Shown here: piece after piece, positions 1-12,118 of the stretch
Layout: each line of letters starts with the position of its first letter
Numbering within the stretch: the stretch's first letter is position 1
NCBI RefSeq assembly: GCF_026914265.1
Contig: NC_069124.1
Span: forward strand, 4,146,213-4,210,212
From: Mya arenaria
Lineage: Eukaryota; Mollusca; Bivalvia; Myida; Myidae
Reading direction: 5' to 3'
DNA: 64,000 nt
Program-made: the position numbers and the translations under genes
The notes under the pieces: model-generated
Seen by the model: only the letters and a program-made list of their open reading frames with translations
Database searches by the model: none
Told to the model about the DNA's origin: nothing

Positions 1-685
1 TTGAAACTCGACTGAAGAAAACCGCGGACAACTTATCCAAGCTTTATACATCTGGCTGCATCGTTGTTTTGTTGAATATAACCAATTGACCCGAAAATGT
101 CGAGGGCAACCCGAAACTGTCAGCTTTACAACATCCAATTGCAGACTCACGATTGTTGCGTGATATCATTGTCACATATTTGTTTTATCAATTTATGTAA
201 TTTTGTTTCTCACTCCTTTCGTTTAAAAGACACATGCGTCGTTTAATTCGTTTTTGATTCGTAACTGTAGAGTTCAACGAAAATTGCCATTGATTTAAAT
301 TCAAGCGGCATTGAGAGTGTTTTGTTTGTTAGCCGATTTATTATAGCGTATCAGACTCTGGATGTAATCTTAGGCCCACTCAGAGCCTCTTTCTTAATCA
401 CATGATGATCTACTATGATAATTATCGTCGATAATGATATTTAATAACATGTCGTCGGTGATAATTATTACATATAATTGATGATAATAAAACTGTTCCT
501 TACGTTCGTTGTTAAAAGGCCTCAAAGCTTAGATAGTTATATGTGTGTTACTCGTTCTTTAGTGCGATTTTTCTCGTGCTTTCCGAAATGCATCAGGTGC
601 AGCTTGAGCCTGACTGAGTATAGATATTTTACTTGTTTACGGGTGATGACACAAATTTCAAGTATTTATTTCTATGCTTTAACAG
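1..685. other. Left edge, probable torsin intron 1
   Basis: AT-rich sequence with no convincing exon. It ends in a splice acceptor (aacag at 681-685) in front of torsin exon 2. In the second torsin copy the equivalent intron 1 is about 2.1 kb, so the signal-peptide exon of this copy is expected just left of the window. An open frame that reads leftward from exon 2 starts at a TTG codon and looks like intron read-through. Confidence 0.6.
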
Positions 686-3600
686 ATCTTTCACACACTC
701 TGAGTTCAACGTTGTATGGCCAGCATCTTGTCACAGAGCCTGTTGTCAAGCATCTTAAAGGTCATGCCAGGGAGAATCCCAGCAAAGCCCTTGCACTGTC
801 ATTTCATGGCTTAACAGGCACCGGGAAGAACTATGTCTCCCGTATTGTGGCAGAGAAAATGTTCCGTAAAGGAATGAAGAGTAAATATTTTCACTTCATA
901 TCAGCCACAAGGGAGTTCCCTCACTCAGATATGATATCATTTTATAAGGTAACTTAATTGTTACAGTGTTTTTGGAGACTACTCATTTAAAATATTATAA
1001 GAATTCTTTTGCAGATATGTGAGTTATGAAAAGAGAACGTTTAAACAAATATTTAAGTAAATAAAAAATGGAGTAGTACGTAAACTATTATATAAACAAG
1101 TATGTATGGTTAGAACAAGAAATTCTTTAAAAAACCCTGTAACGTGTTGGTTTTCTTGACAGCTTACTTGAAATAATTTAGGACAAGTTACGAGACATTA
1201 TAGAACGAGCTGTAAAGGAATGCCCTCGTTCCTTGATTGTCATTGATGAGATGGACAAAATGCCGCCAGGAGTGATTGACACTATCAAACCATATTTGGA
1301 TTTCTATGAAGAGATTGGTGGTGTGGACTACAGAAAATCTACATTCTTTTTCCTCAGGTACTCCATGATTGAATTTCAATTTACCGGATACTTTGTCACT
1401 GTCAGTGACTTTTGTTGTCAAATAGTTTGTTTGTTTTGTGCTTGATCAGTGCTTTGAAGGGCCAGGTCTCAGACTCAACTTTTTCCCTTGTTTGCCTATC
1501 GCACTATTTTTTTTTTTAATTTAATGTAAACCGATTTATTTGAAGCACATAATTATTTTGATTTACATATGGGTCACCATAAATTTTATATGAGTACAAA
1601 ACAGGCTTATTGTTATCCATGTATATTGATTATTTGGAGTTTGTAGTTTTTAGCTAAGGTATATTTTACAGCAACACAGCGGGTACAGATATAGCGGAGC
1701 GGACCATCAAGTACTGGTCAGAGGGTATACCCAGAGAGAATATCAGGCTGAAAGAAATGGAGGAGGTCATAAGGCTCCCTGCTCTCAATCAGAAAGAAAG
1801 TATGTTAAATATATTAAGTGTTTTAACTTATATCCCTTCAAAGGGACTGGCCCGAATTTCTACCAAAAACTTTAAGATAACATTTAGCCAAATAACTTAT
1901 TTAAACTAATATTTACAAAATGAAAAATAGTTAATCATGATGTACTTTCCTTTAAACGTCTCAAAACTCCTTCAAAGGAGAATGCTAGACAATTTCAACG
2001 AAAACGAAAATGGTCTGCTGAGCTTGATCCTTATACAAGTAACCTAAGATTGTCCAAGAAAATGTGGCTGCAAATAAATAATACTTCAGATTGCTTATAT
2101 TTTGTGAGGGTTTGGTATTTGTGACAACTGATATTCGACAATTTGTAAATAATGACATCTCAAATCTTAAACATTGTGAAATTGGCCAAAGCCAAGAATG
2201 AGAAAAAAAGATCTGTTGTCTGTAGAAAGTTATATTTTCCCTTTTTGGGCTAGAATGGCATTGCATAAAATGACAAAAAATGGACACATGTTGAAATGAC
2301 TGTTTTGTCAACATAGGACTAACATGTCCCATAAGGCAAAGACCGTTCACACTTAAAAAGGACATACAATTATGGGCTTTTGTTCCACTACTTGTTTTAA
2401 GAAATAAAGATCCGTCTAATTATTGATTTTAAGGCTTATAGTGGCTGATTTAGAAGGTAACTCACTTAAGCATTTTTTTTGAGAAAGTAATAGAAAGTTC
2501 AAAATAAATACAATATAAATGTGCGTAGACTCTGCTAATAAAGCAATGCACACCAGTCCCCCCTCCTTTTCAGCTCCTTCATGTTTCAAACCACAGGGCC
2601 CAGACCTTTGATATTTGTTATGTAGCACCATGTGTTTTTTTTTGAAGCTACAACAATTAATTTGGATCATGTGTACAATTTTACAAATGAGAATAAAATT
2701 AATGTTGTCCTCGGATGGCATTGACTGTGACTTGATGACCTTCCTTCTACTTTTTAAGCTACTGCTTTGTAATTTTGACTATGTATACAGTTTTTTAAAC
2801 ATATATTAACATTTACAGGTGACCTTTCGACCTACATGTACGTTCTTATTTTTGAAGCTATAGCAATGACATTTGGGCAATGTGTACAGATTTTAGAGCA
2901 AATCTCAAGCTTAGATGTTTGGTGTATAGCATTGTCTAATGGTCCTTTACCAAGATTGTTAAAAGTATGCCCCTTTGTTTAAAATTGACCTTGCCCTGAG
3001 GGTCACCTGTGTTACATAATGATATTTATGTAAAAACTCCTTGTCTTACTCCAAAATATATTTGGTAAGTAACATTGTCTAGTGGTAACAAAGGTTTAAA
3101 ACCTTCACTCAGGTAGGTGATCTAGGGCCATCACGGCCCTGCTGTTAATGTATCTCAATCAAACATATTAGTATACAACAGTTCGATATCCATGAGAGCT
3201 CTGTTCCTTTTGACAATCAGCCAGATCTGCTCACGTGTGGGTGATTTATGGCCCTTGAAATTGTCTGGCCTTAACAAAGTATACTCTGAGGGAGACAATT
3301 GATACAAATAGTGTTTGTCTCCCTTTGCCTGTTGAAAGAAATGGTTCACTTTGAATGTGTATTGTTACTAGTATGTACATGCCTTTGATATCAACTTCTG
3401 TCACTGGCATATATTGAAATACCAACTTATCTGCTTACAATATTTTCTATCCTTATTATGTTGAACGTTTTCAGTTAACCCAAACACAACACATTCAAAA
3501 GGAATTATTCATATGTTGCATATTACCCATCCATACGTGCTCAAGATTGAAAATGACCACAAAAGCCACGTAAGTGGACCATAGGCTCTCATCGTGGGGT

Positions 3601-5257
3601 GAATGCGAAAAGGTTCTAAGTGACATTAAATAAAGAAGCAGATAGAACCTTTTCGCTTTCACCCCTCGTCATGGTCCTCTTGTTTTTTTGTCTCGAATCA
3701 CATCATGTAAACCATTTATTGGCAGAGATTGGTTAAATTATGTTCCAACTGGTCAGAAGGCTTCCATTGATTAAGTCTCAATCTCTTCTTAAAGTGGGTC
3801 AAACACTAGGTCACAAGTTCAAATCGGAACACACTAGACACATTATATTTTGTCCACTATTCATCACACTTTATGAGAATGTTTACCCTTGATGAACTCT
3901 TTAACAAATTTAAACTGTTTCACATGTGATAAAGAAATAGGTCAAATACTAGACCTTTTTACGGAACCATATAATTGTAATGATTGGTCAGACTATGTTC
4001 AAACTTGCAGGATGTTACCTTTGATGAAATAGCACCGTATTTTTAGAAGTCAGTTACAAGGGATCAAGAACACGGTCATTAGGTAAAATCTTGTAAAATA
4101 TGTTAATATAATAAAGGCAATATATCTGTGCAATATTTATGAAACTTAATCAGATTTTTTTTCCTTAATAAAATCATTGACTAGTTTGAAACTAGGTCAC
4201 ATGAGGTCAGAAACTAAGTTACTAGGCCAAATCTTTGAAAAATCATGTCAAGAACCAATTTTGGGTACTGATTGGTCAATATTGATCCAAACTTTGGTCG
4301 GAATGTTCCCCTTGAAGTAATCTTGGCTGACCCTATGGAAGTTTGTCACATGGAATAAAAACTAGGTTATTAGGTCAAATTTTAGACAAACCTTTTGAAC
4401 ATTATAGAAGGTATATTTTTGCAATTATTCTGGTCCAATCTTCATGAAGCTAAACCTGAATGTTTACCTTGATGATTTTTTTATTAGTGTGAAACTGGGT
4501 AACATGGGGTCGAAAACTAGGTTACAAGGTCAAATCTAAATAGTACAACACCTACAATATTATTTTCTTTCAAACAAAAACCTCATATTTCATATCCAGT
4601 ACTCATAACATGCCTTCAGTCTGCAGCTGTATATGCAAGGTTCGGTTGGAGTATTTCACCAAACATTTAATTTCCATTCCACCTACTTGCGCTGTTTCTC
4701 TGTTTGTTTCTTTATCAAATATTGTGTTAATGTATCTTCATGAAATACAATTTGATTGAATTAAGAATTAAACATGAAGCAATGCAAAGAAAAATCACAT
4801 GCCAATCAGGCAGAGTATATCAATTTAACAAATTTGCTTGTATTATTATTTAAACGATGTTACTTTGCTCTGTTTCTCTGTTGTTTTCTTTTTCAAATAT
4901 TGAGTTAATGCATCTTCATGATATGAAATATGATTAAATTTAAAATTGGAAATCAAGCAATGCAATCACATGCAAGTATGATTTTCAGGTGGATTATGGC
5001 ACAGTGAGCTCATCACAAAAAACCTCATTTCATCCTATATACCATTCTTGCCTCTGGAGCGCAAACATGTGAAACAGTGCATTCGAGATGGACTTGTGCA
5101 GAGAGGGTTCTACTCCACCGAATCGGTCATTCCTGATTCCAAAGTACAGGAGATTGCAGATGAGCTGAAGTACTACCCTCAGGATCTATATGCATTCTCA
5201 TCCACTGGGTGTAAACGAATTCTTGACAAGATTACATTGGTCATGGAACACATCTAA
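686..5257 (+). CDS. TOR1A-like: Torsin family AAA+ ATPase, copy 1 (exons 2-5)
   Basis: ER-lumenal AAA+ ATPase of the torsin family; in animals torsins work with LAP1/LULL1-type activators on nuclear-envelope and ER membranes. Coding exons: 686-948, 1182-1357, 1672-1799, 4989-5257 (TAA stop), all with GT-AG borders. Junction phases are consistent and give about 279 residues. Visible motifs: LYGQHL at the domain start; Walker A GLTGTGKN, with the torsin-type Asn after Lys; Walker B LIVIDEMDK; FFFLSNTAG, formed across the exon 3/4 junction; SGLWHSELI, formed across the exon 4/5 junction; FLPLE; and a C-terminal GCK (SSTGCKRIL), the torsin sensor-II cysteine motif. The exon with signal peptide is not in the window. 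Intron 4 is 3.2 kb and full of repeats. No disabling change is seen in these exons, so this is the better candidate for the working gene. Assignment to a particular torsin paralogue is not possible by eye. Confidence 0.93.
1800..4988. repeat. Repeat-filled torsin intron 4
   Basis: The first 600 bases match the equivalent intron of torsin copy 2 (62107 onward). Later parts hold diverged repeats of the type 'cctttgatatttg..atgtagc' (about 2.6-3.1 kb), also seen near 63.5-63.8 kb. At 3.7-4.85 kb there are diverged copies of the 'gtcacatggggtcaaaaac' repeat, which also fills 59.9-60.8 kb. The end near 4805-4840 (caatcaggcagagtatatc) matches the right end of the element at 59762-60831. No extra exon was seen. 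Confidence 0.6.
3576..3677. repeat. Small foldback repeat
   Basis: Imperfect inverted repeat of about 100 bp inside torsin intron 4. The left arm starts ggaccata at 3576 and contains gcgaaaaggttct. The right arm contains agaaccttttcgc and ends atggtcc at 3677. Probably a MITE-like or foldback sequence; no target duplication was identified. Confidence 0.6.
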
Positions 5258-6390
5258 CTGTAAATGGGCTTCAGTGTACATGGTTTATAACTCAGGGAGC
5301 ATAGTATTCCAAAAACACTTCATATCGACAGACTCAGAGATTTTCGAGCATTGTTGTCTGGGATTCCTAGTTAATACGAAGAAAGGCTGTTAAATATGAC
5401 ACATTGTGCTGCAATATATGTATTGTAGTGTTCAGACTAATGTGTTTTTTTCCAGTGGGATCGCCGAACAGATTTACATTTAATCACTTAGATCAGCTTT
5501 AACAAACAGTTATTTAGAAGCTTTTGGTAAACTAAACAATTAGCATGCTGAATGACTTAAACAATAAGATGCCCCAAAATAAACTCTAACTTTTACTTAT
5601 AAATACACATTATGTTGCAATTAATTGTTTTGTGTGTGTGTTTTATATTAATTCATAACTCCAGCACTAGCTTTTAGTTTAGTTATTAAAATAAGTAAGG
5701 ATAGACTAAGACACAGGTGATGTCATTAGAAATATATCCTCTTTTGCAACATTTAAGGAATAACTAATAGTAAACCATTGTATTGACTACTGAAAACAAC
5801 CCAGCAGCATTTAGATTTTGTGGTTTTCTACGTAAGGCTTACCCTAAAAGCTTACCTTTAGGTTTCAAAACTTTTCCCAGTGGGATTTCTACAGTGCCCT
5901 AGCCAGTAAATGGGCTTTGGGAAATTGGCAACGATGGTTGTTAAAATCATTGAAACGGTTTATTCATGTAGAGAAATGATATTTTTTATCATGATTCACT
6001 AAATTGAATGGAATTGGTTAATTTAATTGGCTAACTTGAACATGGATGTGGACTAAGATTTAATGGGCATAAAAGAAACACTTTTCTGGGGACTTCTGAA
6101 AAAGCTGATTTTCTCGAAAGGAAATTTCGTTTTGTGAAAGATTCAAAGAGTTTCTACTCATTTATTTATCGACAAAGTGCTATTTTGGGCAATTAATATC
6201 ATTTTCCTGCAATATATATATATTTATAACATAACATACGGCGCAGGAGTGATATAATCACATGCAATATTTTTCATATATCATTAGTGTAATTACTATG
6301 CAAATTAGGTAACCGCATCACAGAAAAATGTATTCATACGCACTGTCAAAAAAATGTAAACAAACATTAAAAACGATGTTTCAAAAGAAA
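5258..6390. other. Intergenic region after torsin copy 1
   Basis: AT-rich 3' flank. It should hold the torsin 3' UTR, and an AATAAA-like motif is present near 5577. I see no other gene or RNA in it. Confidence 0.4.
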
Positions 6391-6394
6391 TCAT

Positions 6395-6679
6395 GTCGGT
6401 GTCAACAAACTCAATTCCACGATGAAACACATGGTGAAGAAGGCTGGGCTTAATCCAAACAAACACCTCCCCGATCACAGCGCCAGACAACACCTTGTCC
6501 AGAAATTAAATCATTATATGAATGACAACAATGTTCCTGCGAACCAGATTATGCAAACATCTGTACACAATAACATTGCATCTATAAACAAAGATAGCCA
6601 CATAAATCCAAATCAATACAAGGAAATGTCTAGCATCCTGTACTGCAGTGAAAAACGTGTCTACTTCCTTGCAAAATGA
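6395..6679 (+). pseudogene. Crypton/DUF3504 tyrosine-recombinase relic
   Basis: A short open frame (ATG at 6422) encodes 85 residues including LPDHSARQHLVQKL, NVPANQIMQ and NIASINKDSHI. This pattern resembles the C-terminal catalytic part of Crypton-type tyrosine recombinases and DUF3504 proteins, which have conserved H..R, then 'H.N..SI..Y'. The frame can be followed upstream of the ATG (NKLNSTMKHM). The catalytic Tyr position reads Asp-Ser-His instead of the usual Tyr-Ser-His/Thr. Only about 90 residues remain, with no N-terminal domain nearby, so it is a dead fragment of a DNA transposon or of a domesticated family member. Family call by pattern only. Confidence 0.6.
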
Positions 6680-6699
6680 TCATTCTGGGTTGTTCAAGC

Positions 6700-7265
6700 A
6701 ATGCTCAAGCTGTCACAGTCACTGATTCCACATGAATTCCCACTTTTTCTGGTGGATTTTACATTTATGTAGCTCGAATTCACGGAAATGTCCTTGTGCA
6801 CATCCGTTAAAATGACAAAAATCCAAGCTGAAATCGACCAGCTACAAAGCGAATTCGCACTATTGAAAGCGACTGTGACAGTGACTTATGTTAATTTCAG
6901 ACTTCATGTTTCTGTAGCTTTTTGCATATATATTATATTCAACCGCCAAATGAAATTTACACACTCGCGTGATTACTTGTGACGTCACGCAGTTATGACA
7001 TTGCTATTATTATTGATTTGCTTAATGGATTAAAATATGTATTTATGGTGTTTTAAATTGAAACCTTTGAAAATCGGTTTATAATTGTGACATGATTTAT
7101 GTTTTGTATTGTTAATAAAATGTTTTTATGTCGGGCTATTTTCTATCCTGCGGATGAAGCATCCTAGTGACATACAATGTAAATTCTTCTCAATATGACA
7201 AGAGAAGTGTATTGAAGAAACTTTCCCCTAGATTTCGACCGTAAATGATTTATGTTATAAATAGA
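6700..7265. other. AT-rich intergenic spacer
   Basis: No gene seen. Short coding-looking pieces near 6788-6900 do not join to anything recognisable. Confidence 0.4.
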
Positions 7266-7402
7266 ATCTCAAATGAGTGTTTATTTTGTATCAAATTTAT
7301 TAAACTCGTCATTTAAAAACGATAAAAACTCGGCCTCGTTTTTATCGTTTTTAAATGAACTCGTTTAATAAATTTGATAAAAAATAAACACTCATTTGAG
7401 AT
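7266..7402. repeat. Near-perfect 137-bp palindrome (foldback MITE)
   Basis: Two arms of about 60 bp are almost exact reverse complements. The left arm begins atctcaaatgagtg; the right arm ends cactcatttgagat. The centre is a short loop around aactcggcctcg at about 7327-7340. The sequence can form a long hairpin. The high arm identity suggests a young element or ongoing gene conversion between arms. Confidence 0.85.
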
Positions 7403-9027
7403 CCTCTATATATATTTTTGAAAAAAAACCCCCAATAAGTTGATACAAAAGGACATTTTGTACCCCCATATGGTTCTAAAATGAAGTATTTATCTTTATT
7501 CGACATATTTATTATGGCATTTTACAACAGGCAACCCTGGATCACACTGTTTAAGTAATGAATATAATCATGCTAAAAGCGTATGAGAGAAATGTTGTAT
7601 ATAATGCTGGGTATTCATAGAAGTTCGTGGATTAACACTGATGATACAGGAACGAGAATGCCAATCTTGGCTTTCATTTTGGACAAAAGAATTTCGAAGA
7701 ATACGTGTAAGCTAGTGTTTGAAAATCGGACTCCAATTGCTTTCGATAATCGAATCGAATCGGACCAAGTATTTCGATTTACTATCGGACAATAATCGAA
7801 AGTTCTAGTAATATTAGTAAGGAATACATTCTTTACTCAATGTATCATCATGATTATTTAAATTATTAAACCTGGAATCAGTACGTGTGATGCTATAGTC
7901 ATGAATTTTACAACAGTAGGTAAATTTCCTTAACCTTTTTCTGTCTTTGATAAATTTACGAAAACACATAACAACACATACTTAATAATTGCACATTAAT
8001 TGCAAAATGATACACGCGGCAAGCATTTTATCCATGTAAAAGCATAATGTTATGTTAACCTGTTATATTAAACATTTTATTAGAATATCTTAATTTCATA
8101 AAACTTTCACAAAAAAGTAATTCAGTTAATTACAAAAGATACCAAAAAAGGTTTCAAATACAGAATGCATCGAGCCGGGATCCCCGGAATTTGCAGGTAA
8201 GACCGGACCCACTACACCATATAGACAGGTTATTGAAGAAGGTTTTATGAAATATATAAACAATTAAAAACAATTTGTAATGTTGGGGAAGTTTTTAAGC
8301 TAAAGTGTTTACATTCACCGCATTTGTGTAAGAGAGTGATTTCCCTTGTTAAAATGAACTTAACGAGAATTTACCGGAAATAAAAATTGACATTTTCTCA
8401 ACTTTTACCACAAAACAAAAAATGCGTAGTTACCGGAAGTAACATTAGCGACATCGATTTTGGACAACCACTATCGATTGTCGCCGACATAGCGTTGTTA
8501 GCGAAGATTAATCGATTGCACTCGAAAATCGTTTCATCACTACGTGTAGCTATACTTAAATGCAGATTATTATTGTTCATGTAATGTGTTTCAGTGAGTG
8601 TATTAAAGCTTCAAATGTAAGTCCGTTTTTTTAGTATAAATGGTGGTAGTTTAAACATATTTTATTTTTCAGAGAACTTTCATATGCAATACGATACAAC
8701 ATAATCAATATAAGGATTTGGCTGGAAGACGATAAACATTTTTAAGAGCCCTTCTTAACAGTTGATGAATTGCAAAATTTATCATGGTTTTTCCGACAAT
8801 CAAAAATAACACAAGTCAGTTTTAATGGTGTAATTTATAATCCTCTGTCAAATTTATTTATAAATGGTTTCAAGACCGAATACAAAATACAAATGGTGGA
8901 AGCAGATATTCACATTGTATATTTCAACTTTGAATTGGGAGCCGGGTGCGCGCACCCCCCCCCCCCCCCCCCGCCCCCGCCCCCGGGGTCCGCTAGTGCT
9001 GGCAACGGAAGTTTTTTGTAAAAATAT
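7403..9027. other. Intergenic spacer with SINE-like piece and C-run
   Basis: No protein gene recognised. At about 8165-8222 the minus strand reads like a tRNA-derived SINE head (tggtgtagtgggtccggtct, then a B-box-like gatcccggctcgat). At 8949-8985 there is a long C-homopolymer followed by ccccggggtccgctagtgct, which resembles the end of a CAGTGGCGG-type DNA transposon. The proline-rich frame over the C-run is not a gene. Confidence 0.45.
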
Positions 9028-10205
9028 TTATTCATTCTTTGTCACATATGGCCATTTCAGAAATGAATCATGGTATAATACCAGTATAGCAAATAAAGCA
9101 ATGTTTGTATACAAATATCCAAACAGTAACACACTAGAGCTCAATAATAAATGTCTGACCAGGGTCACCACACACAATCCGATCAGTATATAATAGCTAG
9201 CATTTCTCCATCTTAATCCTCCGTGCCCGAAATGAAGGACAAGGGCCGCTAACCCGGCTATAAGCTGAATACCGGCAAACACGAGGTGAAGGTCACCGGA
9301 TCTTGGACCAAGGCTGTTACACGCGAGGAAGCTTTCCAACCACCATTCCACACTGTCTCTCTGAAACATTTCATTTAGTATGACATAGGGCAGTGTTCCA
9401 TAAATGGCTTTTCTATTTGTTGTGATGTTGAGAAATCGTCATTAAATGATCTACTTATCGTATTGTTACGACCACCTGTATGTGTTTATTACTGTATATT
9501 ACGTGTGCATACTAAGTTTTTATAACTTACATTTCCGCCCAATTAAACTACGGTTGACTTTCAATCAATACCTGGCTTAATACTTTAGAATTACGTTTTA
9601 CAACTTATCAGACATGATATGGTCAGTATTAGGTTTCCCGTCTGGTTAAACATTTGAAATCGAAGTCGGTTAGATCATAATGTGAAAAGTCGTAATAACT
9701 AAGAAGGTCCCGCTCACTACGCGCTTCTAGATCATTAATAATTAGCACAATATATTATAACTATTATTTATCACAGATATAACGTACGTATTGTGTAACG
9801 ATCTTAATGACTAAGACGGGGTCGCTCGCTGCGCCCGCTCTGCCCCTTTTAAGTAAGTGAGTATGGTGTTGTGTTGTTGAAGAAGCCGGAGTACCCGGAG
9901 AAAACCCAACTGACCGGCTTGGTGTCCGCCGCCCAAACACACAGACGCCCAGGCCGGAAATCAAACACGGTCGCCTTGGTGAGAAGCGAGGTGATTACAA
10001 TTAGTAGCAATTCTAGTTATATGATGTTTTTCATGTTTATCCTAAAAGAATAAACAATTGCGAATCAAGTGACAACAAATCTTAGATATGATAAAATAAG
10101 CTAACTTACGCTTGCTGACTGGAACTGAATCCCTACAAAATTAGCACACGCGGTAAGAATGTGCATCAAAAACGGAGAAGATGCCACGAGCGTTACCATC
10201 TCCAT
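9028..10205 (-). CDS. Small four-helix membrane protein, two exons, unknown family
   Basis: Exon 1 is 10205-10110 (minus strand, ATG at 10205-10203) and ends at a GTAAGT donor. Exon 2 is 9360-9028 after a TTTCAG acceptor. Both junctions are phase 0 and join to a 142-residue protein. Hydrophobic stretches suggest four membrane helices: FLMHILTACANFVGIQF (about residues 12-28), LVFAGIQLIAGLAALVLHF, YYILIGLCVVTLVRHLLL, and LLFGYLYTNIALFAILVLY. The loops contain WWLESFLACNS and HGGLRWRNAS, and the C-terminus is short and charged. No signal for a known enzyme or channel is visible and I do not recognise the family. The 749-bp intron holds a SINE-like repeat. Clean splice sites and a long hydrophobic frame support a real gene. 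Confidence 0.7.
9740..9990. repeat. Dispersed SINE-like repeat
   Basis: The piece contains gccggagtacccggagaaaa and a GC-rich flank (acggggtcgctcgctgcgcc). A reverse-orientation relative lies near 44895-44940 (tttcctccgggtactccgg). It sits in the intron of the small membrane-protein gene. Transposition class uncertain. Confidence 0.5.
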
Positions 10206-10479
10206 ATCTTCCCTACTAGGTTTCAATGTCTCGAATGATCCTTAAATACGAAATGTACACACCGCTTGCACATTCCTGTTGATGTTTAGATAAGTCCTTA
10301 AGAGTTATTGGTTTGGAGTATTGATTGAACATTTATATGGCAAAACAAAGCCGATATATTGCATTGTAATTCGGCATTGTTAATATTTCATCATCAGGTA
10401 AAAAAGGGTTAACTTCTCGTAAATATAAACAAATAAGTATTTTAAGCAAAGAATCCGTTTATAAGGTGGAACAACAGTA

Positions 10480-11160
10480 TTTTGCTTCGTCAATACAAAG
10501 CATATCCAAACTTTCATCAGTACGGTGAAGTGATTCAGTATGAAGGTGACGTGAATCAGTGTGAAGGTGACGTGAATCAGTATGAAGGTGACGTGAACCA
10601 GTACAAAGGTGACGTGAATCAGTATAAAGATGAGGTGAATCAGTACGAAGGTGACGTGAATCAGTATGAAGGTGACATGAATCAGTATGAAGGTGACTAG
10701 AATCAGTGTGAAGGCGACGTGAATCAGTGTGAAGGTGACGTGAATCAGTATAAAGGCGACGTGAATCAGTGTTAAGGTGACGTGAATCAGTATGAAGGTG
10801 ACGTGAATAAGTATGAAGGTGACGTGAATCAGTGTGAAGGTGACGTGAATAAATATGAAGGTGACGTGAATCAGTATGAAGGTGACGTGAACAAGTACGA
10901 AGGTGACATGAATCTGTATTAAGATGAAGTGAATCAGTATGAAGGTGACATGAATCAGTATGAAGGTGACGTGAATCAGTACGAAGGTGACATGAATCAG
11001 TAAAAAGGTGACGTGAATCAGTATCAAGTTGACGTGAATCAGTATAAAGGTGACGTGAATCAGAATGAAGGTGACGTGAATCAGTATGAAGGTGACGTGA
11101 ACCAGTATGAAGGTGACATGAATCAGTATGAAGGTGACGTGAATCAGGTGAAATTAATGT
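10480..11160. repeat. 21-bp minisatellite with TGACGTGA cores
   Basis: Roughly 30 copies of a 21-bp unit (gtgacgtgaatcagtatgaag). The period was measured from successive gacgtg positions 10548, 10569 and 10590. Since 21 is divisible by three, long open frames appear on both strands; these are not genes. Each unit carries a CRE/ATF-like TGACGTGA and an AP-1-like TGAATCA. Confidence 0.9.
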
Positions 11161-11164
11161 GAAA

Positions 11165-11505
11165 TGGAGGTCCAAATTGTAAGTATGAAGGTGGCGTGAA
11201 TCAATATGAAGGTGGTACTGATGTCCTTACTGAAAGTATAAAGGTGATGTCGACATCAGTATGCAGGTGATGTTATCGTCCAAATTTGCATCAGTATGAC
11301 CGAGACGTTGACGTCTTAATTGACATCAGTATAAAGGTGTTGTGGACGTCCAAACATGAAAGTATAAAGGAAATATCAACATCAATTTGAAGGTAATGTG
11401 AATGTCCATACTGCCTTCGGTATGAAGGAAACTGGACGTCCAAACTGACATAGGTATGAAGGTGACCTGGATGTCCAAACTGACATCCGTATGAAGGTGA
11501 CCTGG
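11165..11505. repeat. Degenerate approximately 35-bp minisatellite, left part
   Basis: Diverged units of the type 'gtccaaactgacatcagtatgaaggtgacctgg'. The same family resumes at 13314 on the other side of the Harbinger element, which shows that the transposon landed in the array. Confidence 0.75.
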
Positions 11506-11687
11506 GGCCGATTTCTCGAAAAAGATGATCCCGGGATTAGCGGCTGATCGCGATCAAAAACGGGATTAAGATGATCTTGTTAATTTTTGGGTTTCACGAA
11601 ACATTATCTGGATCATCTAATGAGCTTAATCCCGTTATTTTAATCCTAATAATTAATAGGATGAAATCTCGGAGAAGCGATTTAAAA

Positions 11688-12118
11688 ATGGCCGACTTTC
11701 ACAGAAGATTGCAGCGTCTGCGGGAGAGAGCGGCCGGAATTACTATTCCGCGCCTGTTTAGGGACAGATTAAACCCGTTGGAGGTGCTATCGCCAGAGGA
11801 GGTGTTTCGGCGCTACCGATTTAGGCCGGAGAGTATTATTACGCTGGTGACACTAATGTTTCCTTTGTTGGAGAGGGCAACTCAGCGTTCTTGTCCCCTA
11901 CCCCCTCTTCTGAGTGTATTAGTAACACTCCACTTTGTGGCCAGTAGTTCCCATTACACCGTAATCGGCGATGTTCATGGACTTTCGACTTCATCGACTG
12001 TGTCGCGCAGTGCGTAGGGTTATTATAATTATGGCTAGGCTTGCCAAGAGGGTCGTGTCATTTCGGAGGGATGTCGGTGTGTGCAGGGCGGAATTTTATG
12101 CACTTGCGGGTAAGAACA
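11688..12118 (+). pseudogene. HARBI1-like transposase, truncated and frameshifted
   Basis: From ATG 11688 the frame gives the N-terminal helical part of Harbinger transposases: EEVFRRYRFRPESI, PLPPLLSVLVTLHFVA, then VIGDVHGLSTSSTVSR. Near 12010 the reading continues one frame over (CRAVRRVIIIMARLAKRV, then YALAG before a gtaaga donor-like site at about 12111). No DDE catalytic domain was found between here and the Myb exon, so the catalytic half has been deleted. It cannot supply active transposase. Confidence 0.8.

Noticed and set aside
478..685. N-terminal extension of torsin exon 2 back to 478
   Set aside because: It starts at TTG, lacks torsin features, and copy 2 shows the true exon border and a separate signal-peptide exon.
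8770..9193. Proline-rich frames over a C-run
   Set aside because: Homopolymer artefact with no splice or family support.
10380..11175. Long frames (up to 238 residues) in the 21-bp array
   Set aside because: The repeat period is divisible by three, so stop-free frames arise on both strands; no protein family features and low-complexity sequence.
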